64,000 nt of DNA from Ceratobasidium sp. AG-K. Lineage: Eukaryota > Basidiomycota > Agaricomycetes > Cantharellales > Ceratobasidiaceae. Shown here piece after piece: positions 10,452 through 23,091 of this stretch (position 1 is its first letter; the number at the start of each line of letters is the position of its first letter). A model generated the notes under the pieces. That model was not told the DNA's origin, made no database searches, and was given only the letters and a program-made list of their open reading frames with translations. The stretch is taken from NCBI GenBank assembly GCA_037039685.1, contig JAWNGF010000015.1, positions 821,001 through 885,000 on the forward strand, in the 5' to 3' direction. The translations under genes were made by a program, and so were the position numbers.

Positions 10452-13400
10452 GGTGGAGAGCAAAAAAGATTTAAAGCGTAGAGTTGGGAGTGTGTTTTGG
10501 AGTGGTTGCAAGCTTTGCAGATATCACTACCGGTTGCACCCCCTCTACCTTTTATCTTTCCTGGAATGTAGTTAGATGGCGTGGGAGCTTCCGGATGTTG
10601 GCGTAGAAGGTCCTTGATGATATTCAAAAGGTGACCAAAATCTTCCGCCCTTTGTTCCGTGTCTTCTTCACTTCCATAACCCTTCCATCTGACCCTGTAA
10701 AAAAGACCATCCTTTGTCTCCTTCCAGTCCAAAATCTTTTCTACTTCATATTCTTCTTCTCCTTCTTCAGTAATTATTGGTGGTGGTCGGGGTTGGTTTT
10801 GCTTGAACTCTGTGTCTTCTATGTAGGGGCTGAGCAAATTGATATGGAAAACAGGGTGTACCCTCATTGTTGTTGGCAGAGTGAGCTCATAAGCATGCAA
10901 TCCTATTTTCCGCTTCACAACAAATGGTCCATGCTTCTTGTTATCCAGTTTCTTTGAGGGTCTTTTTGTTTGGATGTTTTTTCCCAACAGCCATACTAGA
11001 TCTCCTTCCTGGTACTCCTTTTCTGGTTCTTCCTCCGGGAGCCTTTGGTTTTCCATTGATGCAATCACTTTGTCGTGGATGCTACACCATTTTTCCGTAA
11101 TGGTGTTTGCTTCAGGAACCGTCGTTTCTTTTGATGAGATGTTCCACAGTGGTTCCCTGCCATAGACTATTGCAAAAGGGGAACTACCTGTTATACGGTG
11201 CTTCTGCAGATTATAACTGAATTCTGCAATTGGTAACAAGTCCGCCCAATCATCTTGCTGGTAGTTGACAAAGGATTGTAGCCAGCCTTCCATCCATTGG
11301 TTGATCCTCTCTGTTACTCCATCTGTCTGGGGGTGGTAGGCAGTACTGAAACTTGGGCTAGTTCCAATTCTCTTGTAAATGGCCTTCATAAGTTTGGAAT
11401 TGAAAGTAGTCCCTTGGTCTGAGATTGTGCTTTTTGGAAAGCCATGTAGTTTCCAAACATTTGTGACAAAAAGATTTGCCAGCTTGCTTGCCGTGTGAGA
11501 TTCCTTGCAGGGTATGAAATGTGCCATTCTTGAAAACCGGTCCACCACTACCATGATGCTGTCCGATCCTCTGGACTTCAGCAGTTTTACTACAAAGTCA
11601 AATGCTATGTCTTCCCAGGGACCTTTTGGAATTTCTAGAGGTTTGATCAGTACTATAGATTTTGATCCCCTTGTCCGTTGGCAGGTCTCACAGGATTCCA
11701 CGTATCTGTTTATGCTCTGCTTCATCCCTGGCCAGAAGTATCTTCTTGCTATTAGTTCAAAGTGCCTGGCTTGTCCCTGATGCCCTGATGCCCTGCAATC
11801 CTTGAGTCATGGTGTAGTCGCATGATGGACAGCCTTGCTTCCTTATCTTCCGGGATGTAAATTTTCCCTTTGTACCATATTAGTCCCTCCTTGAAGTCGT
11901 AATCTTTTGCGCTATGTTGCAGGGTTCTTGGTAACATTTCCCTTGATTTGCAGATTTCCTTGATTTTTGCCAGTCCTTCATCAGTTTCTTGAGCTTCCTT
12001 GATAGTTGCCATAATGTCTGTGTCCATCTGCCCCATAAATCCTTTAAATTTTTCAGCGGATATCATAATTTGTTCCGGTGTGGGAATATCCTCGTGGTCC
12101 AATCGTCTTGATAACAGGTGCGGTTTAGATGAAAGGATTCCAGGACAGTATATGATATCAAAGTTGTAGGAAGCCAGTAGTTGATGCCATCTTGCATGTC
12201 TATGGTTGAACATTCTTGTTTCCTTCCAGAACTGTAGATTCCTGTGATTGGTGTAGATAGTGATTGGATCCTTTGTCCCCTCAAGGTATAACCTCCAATG
12301 TGTCAGTGATTCTATAATCGCCATAAGTTCCTTGTCATGCACGTTGTAGTTGAGCTGCGCCTCATTGAAGGATTTCGACAGGAACACTATAGGGTGTAGG
12401 TAGCCATTGTCTTGCCTTTGAGATAGGATTGCCCCCATTGCTACTCCTCTCGCATCCGTTTCCAGAAAAAAGGGTTTCTCAGGGTCAGGATGGTGTAGTG
12501 TGGGCTCCTTGCTAATTTCTTCTTTCAGGGTGTTGAAAGCCTCCTGTTGATCCTTCTCCCATTTCCATTTGTTATCCTTTCTTGTCAGGGTTGTCAAGGG
12601 TTTTGCTAAACGGCTAAAGTTTGGTACAAATCTTCGGTAGAAGTTTGCAAATCCTAGGAACGCCTGAACCTGTTTGACCGTTTTCGGTTCCTTCCATTCC
12701 TTTATTGCCTTAACCTTTTCTTCCTCCATTGAGATGCCAGAATCACTGATTCCAAGTCCGGTATATGTAAGTTTGGTGACAAAGAATTCGCATTTCGGGA
12801 GCTTTGCAAATAGGTTTTCATCCAGTAAGATCTTCAGCACCCTCCTGACGTCTATAGTATGTTGGCTTCTGTCTTTAGAGAAGACTAGGATGTCGTCAAT
12901 GTATACTATAACGCATACGTTGATAAGGTTGTGGAAAATGTGGTTCATGTATCTTTGGATTATGGTGGGTGCATTTTTTAGTCCAAATGACATGACAATG
13001 TATTCAAACAGTCCTTCCTTGGTTCTGAAGGCTGTCTTCCATTTGTCCCCTTCCCTAATTCTGATATTGTTGAAACCCATGCGCAGGTCGATTTTGGAGA
13101 AAATTTTTGCATCCTTGATTTTATCCAGAAGATCTTCCATTAAGGGCATTGGAAACCTGTTGTCCTTTGTAATGGTGTTTACTCCTCTGAGGTCTTGAAC
13201 GAGCCATAGTTGTTGTACTGCTTCAGGATTCTTTGGATTGATAAGTTTTTTGACAAAGAAACAAGGTGATGCAATGGGGGATTTGCTAGGTCGAATTTTC
13301 CCGGCGGCGATTTCCTCATCCAAGTATTCCCTTAGTGCAATTGATTCAGCTGGTGAGAGCGGGATAGGTCTGGCCGGTTTTGGGAGTTCAGCCCCTTCCT

Positions 13401-13938
13401 TGAAGTCAATGGCACAGTTGTATGGGCGATGATCCGGAATTCTCTTGAACTTTTCTTCACTAAACTCATTGGCAAATTCTTTGAATTCTTCTGGTAGTTC
13501 GTCTATTGAGGCCGTTCTTGCCTGTATGGGTTCAGGTCGCCATGATATGTGTTTTGTTTTCCAGTCAATACTGGGGTTTGCTTCTTCTAACCATTCAAGT
13601 CCTAAAATGAGCTTGGTTTCTCCAGTAGGCATAGCAAAAAAGATTTGTTTGAAGGGTTTTCCTTCTATGTCTAGTACAAGCTTGGCTTTGAAGCGTATTT
13701 GGTGCGAGAGTTCTTTTCCCTGGATGCCAATTACTTTTTGTGGAGAAGGAAGTTCAATGAGAGGAATGTTGTTGGAGCGGGCCCAAGAGATGTCCATAAA
13801 GTTTTTGGAAGCTCCTGAATCAATGAGAGTAGGGATTGGTTCTGTGATTCTGGCAATGCTTGTGTAAACAATGGTTGATTTGTTTGTTGCTCTAAAGTAC
13901 ATTGTTTCCATTGCCGGTTCTTTGGTCTCTCCACACAC
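10106..13938 (-). pseudogene. pol: A1 pol polyprotein, frameshifted
   Basis: Pol carries, in order, an aspartic protease (DSGAS from about residue 40), reverse transcriptase (YIDD at 346-349), RNase H (acidic motif near 495), an integrase zinc finger and DDE core, and a C-terminal chromodomain-like segment. It produces cDNA and integrates it in the nucleus. The frame is the -1 frame of gag, has no ATG at its head and opens through the gag stop. An 8-bp tandem duplication (CCCTGATG, 11775-11790) shifts the frame in the integrase zinc-finger region; the remainder continues from about 11725. After the chromodomain the same frame stays open to 10106, overlapping ORF3. The RNase H motif reads DARG instead of DASG. 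Confidence 0.85.
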
Positions 13939-13940
13939 AG

Positions 13941-15923
13941 TTAGAGGGAGACCCCTTCTTTTCCCGAGTCTTCTATGATCGTAGCTTCTCTTCCCTTTAT
14001 GCTGGGCTCAGTTGTTATCCACTCCTTGGAGGAGCATTTGAGCGAACGGTGACCTTCTTGGCTGCACTTCAGGCATCGGTTTGATGCTATTCTTGCCTTG
14101 TATACTTCGTCTGGAAGCCGCTTTGTAGAGGTTGGCCCAGTAGTGGTCGATTGGGGTGTCTTCTTCCTGGTGGACGCCTTGATCTGTTGTAATTTCTGGG
14201 CGATGGAGATCGCAAGAGTGATCCATTGGTTGAGGTTAAGGTACCTTTCAGTTCCATCCTCGTTGATAAGGGAAAGTTCAAATCGTGCCAATTCTGTTTT
14301 GATTTCCGGCTTGAGTCCTTCCTTGAATTGGTTGATAAGGGCTTCTTCCCCCCAATTCACATCGACCATGTGAAAGCGGAATTCTGTTGCGTAATTTGCT
14401 ACTGAGTTGACCTGTTTGCTTTTCTGGATATCGGCCTCTGCCTTGGCCTTCTTGTTTGGGTCGCTAAATTGCTCCATGAAGTGTGACTTGAATGTTTCCC
14501 ATGATGTTAGGTTTGGATCAGGTATTCCATTGTTCATGGATCAGACCAGCACCTGTGCCCAATGTGTAGCGGATCTGTTATCCGATTTGAAATTCGCTAG
14601 CGCTTCTCTAATTCGTTCTTGCCCCGAGCTGTATTGGTTGCCCAACCTGACAAAGTAGCTCTCCATTTGGGTAATGAACATTTCTGCTCCTTCTCCTTTC
14701 TTCCTGTCGAAAGCTTCTGGTCTAGTTACTTTTGGACATCTGTTTTCCCTTCTGTTGTCAGAGTTTTCAGAAAGCTGGCATAGCCTTTGTTCCAATTCGT
14801 CGATCCTGGTAGACTCCGCTTTGGGGTGGGGAGGTGATACGGCATGTAGGGATGCTTCATCCATCTGTTTGCGCATGTTGTTGACTGTTTCTTGCATGGT
14901 GTTAATTTGTCCAATTTCAACCCTTCTGTCTCCCTTTAGTCCTTCTAATCCTTGGGTGACTGCTTCATTCCAGGCTAACTGTGCCTGCCTTGTGGTGTTA
15001 AGATCTTCCTGTACATTGTTTACCAGTCCTTGTGTGTTTGTGACTTTGTTTCTTAGGCAGATAACGTCTTGCCTGAGCAGGAAGCTGTTATGTTCACTGT
15101 TTTGTGCAGCGGTGAGGATATCTGTCAGGGTTCCTTGTAGGTTGTTGAGGGAATTGTTGAAGATTTGTTGGTTGTTGGCCAACACTTGAGTAGATTGTTC
15201 TAACCCGTTGAGTCTTCTGTCGATTGTTATCCTCATTCCATCAATAATCCTTAACAGTGCGTTGTGTCTTCTGAGGTGAAGATCGTCAAGGTCGTCAAGG
15301 TTGCTAATCATGGTTCTTCTGCCGGAGCTAGAACTTGAGCTGGGAATCCTAGGGCGGTCTTGTCCTTCAATTGTTGTCGGTTGTTGGGAATACCCCTGTG
15401 GTACGTATGGCGGCGCTGGGTTAACTGGAGTCACGGCCTGAGAGCTTATTGGAATTGGGCTGGTATTGGTGATGGTTCCCCCAATCTGTGGTACTTGAGC
15501 AGTAAGGGGAATGTGCGGTGTGGGTGGCAGCCTGATTGGAACAAGGGATACGCCCCTGTGAGCTTCAGGTTGGGGGGAAAAAAACTGTCTTCTGGCCCCC
15601 ATAGGCCTTAGTGGATGTGATGGACCTGGGCTTGCATTTGAGATTGGGATCCGAATTGTGACCGGTGTGGGGTCATCGGTAATATCTCCTGGTTCCCTAG
15701 CAACTATGGTAGGTTCCTCCTGAACAACTGAAACATTCTCTGTATTGAATGTTCCAGGCATAGAGGCTTGGCTTTGTGGGCCAGACCTTGCTGGTCCTCC
15801 GGCCCGAGCTTGAGCGATATTGTGTTTGTTGAGGGAACTCGTAGGTCTCAAAACCCTACTTGGTCCTCTCCTTAATGATAATGGTGTTGTGAGACATGAC
15901 CCCACATCCTCTTGAATGGACAT
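13941..15923 (-). pseudogene. gag: A1 gag with one in-frame TGA
   Basis: Gag forms the virus-like particle and packages the RNA. The frame is 661 codons from an ATG (complement of 15921-15923) that is the first ATG after the predicted transcript start. It has a Ser/Pro-rich N-terminal region, a coiled-coil-like centre, a retrotransposon gag capsid region and a C-terminal CCHC-type zinc knuckle. One TGA at 14541-14543 replaces a residue that is Arg or Gln in sister copies; otherwise the frame is open. It ends a few codons after the GGGAAAA slippery site. Confidence 0.85.
13969..13975 (-). promoter_or_regulatory. -1 frameshift heptamer, A1 gag-pol
   Basis: On the minus strand the sequence is G GGA AAA in the gag frame, seven codons before the gag stop. 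A GGTCTC/GAGACC stem begins 5 nt downstream. Slipping back one base joins gag to the open pol frame. Confidence 0.65.
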
Positions 15924-15931
15924 GATTGTTA

Positions 15932-15943
15932 AGCTTGTTTTGT
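15932..15943 (-). promoter_or_regulatory. Self-complementary primer-binding site, A1
   Basis: Two bases inside the 5' LTR lies ACAAAACAAGCT (minus strand), exactly complementary to AGCTTGTTTTGT in the LTR (complement of 16106-16117), just downstream of the TATA box. It is not a tRNA-type TGG-initial site. Confidence 0.65.
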
Positions 15944-15945
15944 AA

Positions 15946-16413
15946 TGTCATAAGCTTCTTCTTGGTGGCTATGAGACAAGCCGCAATGGAGAGTGGATGG
16001 CACTAAGACCTAAGTGACCTCTTGAACTGCAACACACTTAAGTGTCTGTAGGCTCTTGAGGGTAGGGGTGGTTCAAAGTGTCACTCAAAGGGGATGTTTG
16101 ACAAGACAAAACAAGCTGGGGTTACCAGGCTTGTTGGTCCTCTATATATATTCAAGAAGTGGCCAAGTCATACAAAGCGCAGCCACATGAGTCAAGCAAG
16201 TCTACCAATCAGGAGTGTCCAAGTGAGTCATGCTGTATGAACAGACATGACTCGTACAAAGCACAGCCGCGTTACACAGTGTAACAGAAATAACCACAAG
16301 AAGGTGGCAACGCGGCACAGGAAAAGACGAACAACGTACAAACAGGAAGACAGACACAAGGACAGACAGGCGAGGCACAAGACGAGTCCAATGGAGTGAG
16401 CTGGCTCGTGACA
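15946..16413 (-). repeat. 5' LTR of A1
   Basis: A 468-bp LTR with TG...CA ends. R and U5 resemble the other family A LTRs. The U3 end differs from the partner LTR at 9190-9644. Confidence 0.9.
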
Positions 16414-17055
16414 TGTGGCTAAATGCTACAAAATACCCCCAGGTGAGTCAAGGGGGTGATTCAGGGGGGTGGGGAATAGGGGTAATTGGTGAGTCCAAGG
16501 GGATTAAAGGGACTTTGTTATGGATACTGCCTCCCATTGGTATCTATACTTAGTCTAAACTTGCTATACCCAAGGATCGGAAAATGTACAAAATATGTCT
16601 CGTTTTGTATTGCCTGTAACAAATGTGTTTCGGCTTGGATTGTATATACGAGAATGCGAATCGATACTCCTGATGTTTCTCTATCAGTCGTGACCTTCAG
16701 CAACTTAAACGACCAGGAATGCATTAAGTTACAAATTGTTTAAATTTAATCAATTTGTACCTTCATGAAATACAAGTATTTCTGGTATATTGTCTCACTT
16801 GTCTGACCGATCGACTTGATTTTTTTTGCGCTCACTAACGTACAGCCTCGCACATGTATCGGCGGAGTTTCATGTATTTCCGTACAGCGGCTTCGGAGAT
16901 ATTCTCTTATCAGTGTTCAAATATCGATAGCCACATGATCCATACTTTGAACACAGCATATCTCCACATCCACTCCATGGAATTCCACGATCAGACTTGC
17001 GTTTGGAGTCGCACTGCCTTGCTCTATTTTTTTAGATAGTCTTTATCTAGTAGTT
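16414..17055. other. Unassigned AT-rich stretch
   Basis: Between A1 and the leader of G1 I see no coding frame with recognisable features. It could be host DNA or the U3 part of the G1 LTR, whose left border I cannot place. Confidence 0.4.
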
Positions 17056-17785
17056 TCTGTGTTCTGGAAAGCTCTTTCAAAACAGTCACATGCATACCCA
17101 CACCATGTATGGAGTTTGTACCTTTAATATATACTTTGAGCAGCACTGCATGATCTAACTATAGCTACAGAGCTATTCTCAGGCTCCTCCACACTATCTA
17201 GTGGCCTGGAAATTCTAGTTAGAATATGTACACTTGAGTATTCATACCTGTGCACTCTAAGGTATATAAACTGGCCTCTGAGAGCCTCCAGAGATCACAT
17301 CTCAATTTACTTTCAATACATCTTTACCAAGTTTATCACCTGTGTGACAGCTTTACAGCTTATTCTAAGACCTAAAGCAGTTCTCCCAACAACACTCCTT
17401 AATTGTTGAGTTTAACTCCAATTAAGTTGCAGTTGAGGTTGAGATAACTTTAAGAGTTCTACAGTAAGCACTAAGCACTGCACTACAGATACTTGTGTTA
17501 GAGAAGTATATTAAGTGTTAACTTGATTCTAGCAATCAGGGGGGATATCTTAAATACCACCTATAGGGAACCTTGCCTTGTAGCATTGCTCAAACAGTTG
17601 TAGCTTAAGTGTACCTCTACAGTTAAGAAAGATATGTTGTCTTTAGTAACAAATACTGTTAGTAACAGCATATTAGTGCCCTCTGAGGATCTAGTAAAGT
17701 TTACTTTACCCTCTGGCTCCATAAAGTTGTGATACGGACAAAGTATATTCTATACTTTAGGATATATCTACACTGAACCATAACA
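17056..17785 (+). repeat. Probable 5' LTR of G1, left edge uncertain
   Basis: A TATA box at 17262-17269 is followed by a leader-like region. The segment ends in CATAACA, and the next bases, TTGGTGAAGCAACCC, look like a conventional tRNA primer-binding site beginning TGG. That contrasts with the self-complementary sites of families A and B. No second copy of this LTR is in the window, so the left border is only a guess. Confidence 0.35.
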
Positions 17786-17918
17786 TTGGTGAAGCAACCC
17801 AGGTCTTCATTAATATTGCTGTTAAACTGCTGTTACCATAGGTATCCATCAATCAGCAACAAACTCTAGCTTTATAACTGCAATTTCACTCCAACACTCC
17901 CAAACCTCATCATCAGAC

Positions 17919-18344
17919 ATGGCCACTATTACAGTTGGTCAAGATGATTCTGTCTCCAATCCAAGGAGCAGAATTGAATCATGGAGGAGGCAAACAGCCT
18001 CTACCAATTCAGCACATACCTCACTACTCAGTTCCACTGCTTCTTCTAATCTGCTTTATGATGCAAAAGCAATTAAGGACTCTGAGTACTTGGTGCTGGA
18101 TGAATTATCAGATGATATAGCTCAAGCCAATCAGTGTGCTCCTCAGAGTACTGCCCTTATCTCTCAAGTTAAATTGAACCCTGAGCAAAACAAAAGAAGG
18201 AAAAAATTGCACTCAGTTGGGTTCAAAGTTTATGATAAGGAGGTGATCAAAAAGGAGGATGCTGTATATATGCCTCCAGCAGCAGAAGAATATTTCAAAC
18301 TGGTTCTAGAACACTTGGCATCATGCTGTGAGTTTATCCCTACT
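17919..18344 (+). pseudogene. gag: G1 gag, N-terminal part, cut by A2
   Basis: An ATG-started frame encodes a polar, Ser/Thr-rich protein for 142 codons and is then cut by the 3' LTR of A2. Removing A2 and one copy of its CTACT duplication rejoins this frame in phase with 25561-26391, so the target was an open frame at the time of insertion. The gag assignment rests on its place right after an LTR-like segment and on the downstream Gly/Pro-rich tail. No zinc knuckle was seen. Confidence 0.55.
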
Positions 18345-18803
18345 TGTCGTAAGCTACTTCTTAGTGGCTATGGAACAAGCTGCAAGGGAGAGTGGACAGC
18401 ACTAAGACCTAAGTGACCTCTTGAACCGCAACACACTTAAGTGTCTGCAGGCTCTAAAGGGTAGGGGTGGTTCTAAGTGTCACTCAAAGGGGATGTTTTG
18501 ACGAGACAAAACAAGCTGGGGTTACCAGGCTTGTTGGTCCTCTATATATATTCAAGAAGTGGCCAAGTCATACAAGGCGCAGCCACACAAGTCATACAAG
18601 CAAGCCAGTCAGGAGTGTCCAAGTGAGTCATGCTGTATGAACAGACATGACTCGAATAAAGCACAGCCGCGTTCCACAATGTAACAGGATAACCACAAGA
18701 AGGTGGCAATGCGGCAGGAAAAGAGAAACAAGACATACAAACACAGCCGCAAGACAGGGCGAGGCGCGGACGAGTCCGAATGGAGTGAGCAAGGCTCACG
18801 ACA
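18345..18803 (-). repeat. 3' LTR of A2
   Basis: A 459-bp LTR with TG...CA ends, adjoining the purine tract (complement of 18804-18817). Confidence 0.95.
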
Positions 18804-18844
18804 TTACTCCCCCCTAAGAGTCCGTTTGGGGGACCTCAACGGAC

Positions 18845-19610
18845 TTACTGTACTGCGCAGTCCTTCTCCTTCTTCAGCATATACTCTTCCAACCCTTCTT
18901 TGTCCTCCAAGGTCAGGTCAATGGGATTGAAGACGGTATTCCCCGGCTTGTCCAAGAACTTCTCCCATTCTTCCCAACTCTTCTCCTTTGTCCAGTCTGC
19001 CTTGGACCAGTCCAAAACCCTCTTCTGGGCCTCCGCAAACTCCTCATCCCACTGCTGCACATCAGGCGCTGCCTCCTTCAACGCCAACACGTCAGTCTCC
19101 TCCTTCCTCCACCAGTAAGGCTCCCATTTGATCTTCTCCTTCTGGTATCTGCCCCTCTCCATCCTCCAGTCGCTCAGGTCTTTCTTGTAGTTGGCGTCCC
19201 AAGCGTCGTTCGACCTGGGTCATAGTGTTGGTGGTCTCCCATCATACCCTGGTACCCATTCGCTTGAGTATGCCCCCTCTTGCCCCCATTCAATGAGTCC
19301 AAGCATGTGGGTGGAAAGGAGGACAACCTCCGAGACCTGGAACGTGGCGCATCCTTGACAAACAAAGATGTCCCTTTGTAGGAGTTGCATGCATGTCAGC
19401 CATTTCTTCCCAACCCACTGGAGTTCTCCCAGGTCTGAGTGTAGGATGTCGTCCAATGCCCTGAAATGCATTCTTCCCAAGCTTTTGCTGGGACCTTCTG
19501 AAGACGTAGAGAGCGGCCCCAGCGTCAAGGATCCTCGCCGTAGCAAACACTGGTCCATCAAGGACACAGGTGAGGTTGTTGGCAATGGTGGAGTGGGTGA
19601 CGGCAGGCAT
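18845..19610 (-). pseudogene. A2 ORF3, frameshifted
   Basis: This corresponds to the Trp-rich third ORF of the other copies. It is 766 nt instead of 765; an extra T in the run near 19485 shifts the frame. A TGA near 19222 interrupts the segment where sister copies have LRPRW. The last 105 codons (19162-18845) remain open and keep the acidic, Trp-rich pattern. Confidence 0.7.
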
Positions 19611-22600
19611 TGTGGAGGGCAAAAAAGATTTAGAGAGTTGAGTGCAGGGTGTAGTTTGGAGTAGTTGCAAGTTTTGCAGATATGACTACCAACTGCGCCC
19701 CCTCTGCCTTTTATCTTTCCTGGAACGTAGTTAGATGGTGTGGGAGCTTTGGGGTGTTTACGTAGAAAGTCCTTGATGATCTTGGACAGATGTCCAAAAT
19801 CTTCAGCCTTCTGATCCGTATCTTCTTTGTCTCCATATCCCTTCCATCTGACCCTGTAAAAAAGACCATCCTTTGTCTCCTTCCAGTCCAAAATCTTTTC
19901 TACCTCATATTCTTCTTCTCCTTCTTCAGTAATGATTGGCGGTGGTTGGGGTTGGTTTCACTTGAACTCCGTGTCTTCTATGTAAGGGCTGAGCAAGTCA
20001 ATGTGGAAAACAGGGTGCACCCTCATTGTTGCCGGCAGAGTGAGCTCATAAGCGTGTGATCCTAACTTTTGCTTCACAACAAATGGTCCATGTTTCTTGT
20101 TATCCAGTTTCTTTGAGGGTCTTTTTGTTTGGATGTTTCTTCCCAACAGCCATACTAGATCTCCTTCCTGGTACTCCTTTTTTGGTTCTTCCTCTGGGAG
20201 CCTTTGGTTTTCCATTGATGCGATCACTTTGTTGTGGATGCTACACCATTTTTCCGTAATGGTGTTTGCTTCAGGAACCGTTGTTTCTTTTGATGAGATG
20301 TTCCACAATGGTTCCCTGCTGTAGACTATTTCAAAAGGGGAACTACCTGTTATACGGTGCTTCCACAGATTATAACTGAATTCTGCAATTGGTAACAAGT
20401 CTGCCCAATCATCTTGCTGGTAGTTGACAAAGGATCATAGCCAGCCTTCCATCCATTGGTTGATTCTCTCTGTCACTCCATCTGTCTGGGGGTGGTAGGC
20501 AGTGCTGAAACTTGGGCTAGTTCCAATTCTCTTGTAAATGGCCTTCATAAGCTTAGAATTAAAAGTAGTCCCTTGGTCTGAGATCGTGCTTTTCGGAAAG
20601 CCGTGTAGTTTCCTAACATTTGTGACAAAAAGATTTGCCAGCTCGCTTGCCGTGTGAGATTCTTTGCAGGGTATGAAATGCGCCATTCTTGAGAACCGGT
20701 CCACCACTACCATGATGCTGTCCGACCCTCTGGACTTTGGCAATTTTACTACAAAGTCGAATGCTATGTCTTCCCAGGGACCCTTTGGAATTTCTAGAGG
20801 TTTGATTGGAACTATTGACTTTGATCCCCTTGTTTGTTGGCAGGTCTTGCAGGATTCCACATATCGGTTTACGCTCTGCTTCATTCCTGGCCAGAAGTAT
20901 CTTCTTGATATTAGTTCCAACATCCTGGCTTGTCCTTGATGCCCTGCAATCCTTGAGTCGTGGTGCAGTTGCATGATGGACAGTCTGGCTCCCTTGTCTT
21001 CAGGGACGTAAATCTTCCCTTTGTACCATATTAGTCCTTCCTTGAAGTCATAATCTTTTGCGCTATGTTGCAGGGTTCTTGGTAACATTTCCCTTGATTC
21101 GCAGATTCCCTTGATTTTTGCCAGTCCTTCATTGGTTTCCTGTGCTTCCCTGATAGTTGCCATAATGTCCGTGTCCATCTGCCCCATGAATCTTTTGAAT
21201 TTTTCAGCGGATATCATGATTTGTTCTGGTGTGGGAATATCCTCATGGTCAGATCATCTTGACAACTGGTCCGGTTTAGATGAAAGGATTCCAGGACGGT
21301 GTATGATATCAAAGTTGTAGGAAGCCAGTAGTAGATGCCATCTTGCGTGTCGACGGTTGAATGTTCTTGCTTTCTTCCAGAACTGTAGGTTCCTGTGATT
21401 GGTGTAGATAGTGATTGGATCCTTTGTTCCCTCAAGGTATAACCTCCAGTGTGTCAATGATTCTATGATCACCATAAGTTCCTTGTCATGGACGTCGTAG
21501 TTGAGCTGGGCCTCATTGAAGGATTTTGACAGGAACGCTATAGGGTGTAGGTAGCCATTGTCTTGCCTTTGAGACACAATTGCCCCCATTGCTACTCCGC
21601 TCGCATCCGTTTCCAGGAAAAAGGGTTTCTCAGGGTCAGGATGGTGTAGTGTGGGCTCCTTGCTAATTTCTGCTTTCAGGGCATTAGAGGCCTCCTGCTG
21701 ATCCTTTTCCCATATCCATTTGTTATCCTTTCGTGTCAGGGTAGTCAAAGGTTTTGCTAAATGGCTAAAATTTGGTACAAATCTTCAGTAGAAGTTTGGG
21801 AATCCTAGGAATGCCTGAACCTGCTTGACCGTTTTTGGTTCCTTCCATTCTTTTATTGCCTTGACCTTCTCTTCCTCCATTGAGATGCCAGAATCACTGA
21901 TTCCAATTCCAGTATATGTAAGTTTGGTGACAAAGAATTCGCATTTTGGGAGCTTGGCAAATAGGTTTTCATCCAGTAAGATCTTCAGCACCTTCCTGAC
22001 ATCTATAGTATGTTGGCTTCTGTTTTTAGAGAAGACTAGGATGTTGTCAATGTATACTATGACACATACGTCGATAAGGTTGTGGAAGATGTGGTTCATG
22101 TATCTTTGGAATATGGCGGGTGCATTTTTTAGTCCAAATGGCATGACAATGTATTCAAACAGTCCTTCCTTGGTTCTGAAGGCTGTCTTCCATTTGTCCC
22201 CTTCCCTAATTCTGATATTGTTGAAACCCATGCGCAGATCAATTTTGGAGAAAAATTTTGCATCCTTGATTTTATCCAGAAGATCTTCCATTAAGGGCAT
22301 TGGGAACCTGTCGTCCTTTGTAATGGCATTCACTCCTCTGAGGTCTTGAACAAGCCGTAATTGTTGTACTGCTTCTGGATTCTTTAGATCGGTAGGTTTT
22401 TTGACAAAGAAACAGGGTGATGCAATGGGGGATTTGCTGGGTCAAATTTTCCTGGCGGCGATTTCCTCATCCAGGTATTCCCTTAGTGCAATTGATTCGG
22501 CTGGTGAGAGCGGGATAGGTCTGGCCAGTTTTGGAGGTTCAGCCCCTGCCTTGAAGTCAATGGCACAGTTGTATGGGCAATGATCCGGATTTCACTTGAA

Positions 22601-23089
22601 CTTTTCCTTGCTAAACACATCAGCAAATTCTTTGAATTCTTCTGGTAGGTCGTCTATTGAGGCCGTTCTTGCCTGTATGGGTTCAGGTCGCCATGATATG
22701 TGCTTTGTTTTCCAGTCAATACTGGGGTTTGCTTCTTCTAACCATTCAAGTCCTAAAATGAGCTTGGTTTCTCCAGTAGGCATAGCAAAAAAGATTTGTT
22801 TGAAGGTTTTTCCTTCTACATCCAGTACAAGCTTGGCTTTGAAGCGTATTTGGTGCGAGAGTTCTTTTCCCTGGATGCCAATTACCTTTTGTGGAGAGGG
22901 AAGCTCAATGAAAGGAATGTTGTTGGAGCGGGCCCAAGAGATGTCCATAAAGTTCTTAGAGGCTCCTGAATCAATGAGAGTAGGGACTGGTTCTGTGATT
23001 CTGGCAATGCTTGTGTTAACAATGGTTGATTTGTTTGTTGCTCTAAAGTAAATTGTTTCCATTGCCGGTTCTTTGGTCTCTCCACACAC
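19220..23089 (-). pseudogene. pol: A2 pol, multiply interrupted
   Basis: Protease (22592-23089), reverse transcriptase (21785-22333), RNase H (21254-21748), integrase (20435-21217) and chromodomain-like tail (about 19690-20398) are all recognisable in family order. The breaks I located are TGA codons at 21785-21787, 21254-21256, about 20435 and about 19958, plus one in the protease-RT linker near 22590. The polymerase motif reads YIDN instead of YIDD, so the second catalytic Asp is lost. Inactive. Confidence 0.85.
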
Positions 23090-23091
23090 AG

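Larger units (their letters stand above)
9190..16413 (-). mobile_element. A1: family A Ty3/Gypsy chromovirus, mosaic LTRs
   Basis: A near full-length element read on the minus strand: 5' LTR 15946-16413, gag, pol, third ORF, purine tract (complement of 9645-9658), 3' LTR 9190-9644. Both LTRs start TG and end CA. Unlike its relatives, the flanks TGTCC and TGTGG match at only three of five positions. The two LTRs differ strongly in their U3 ends (455 versus 468 bp), so this looks like a recombinant between two elements rather than one clean insertion. Coding defects are a TGA in gag, an 8-bp duplication in pol and a TGA in ORF3. Confidence 0.9.

Noticed and set aside
10938..11165. Plus-strand open frames across A1-A3 (for example 12674-13198, 14674-15189)
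   Set aside because: They are antisense shadows of gag and pol, repeated at the same places in each copy because the sense proteins are conserved.
17786..17800. A tRNA gene at the G1 leader
   Set aside because: Only a short TGG-initial stretch fitting a primer-binding site; no cloverleaf can be drawn. No tRNA or rRNA gene was seen elsewhere.
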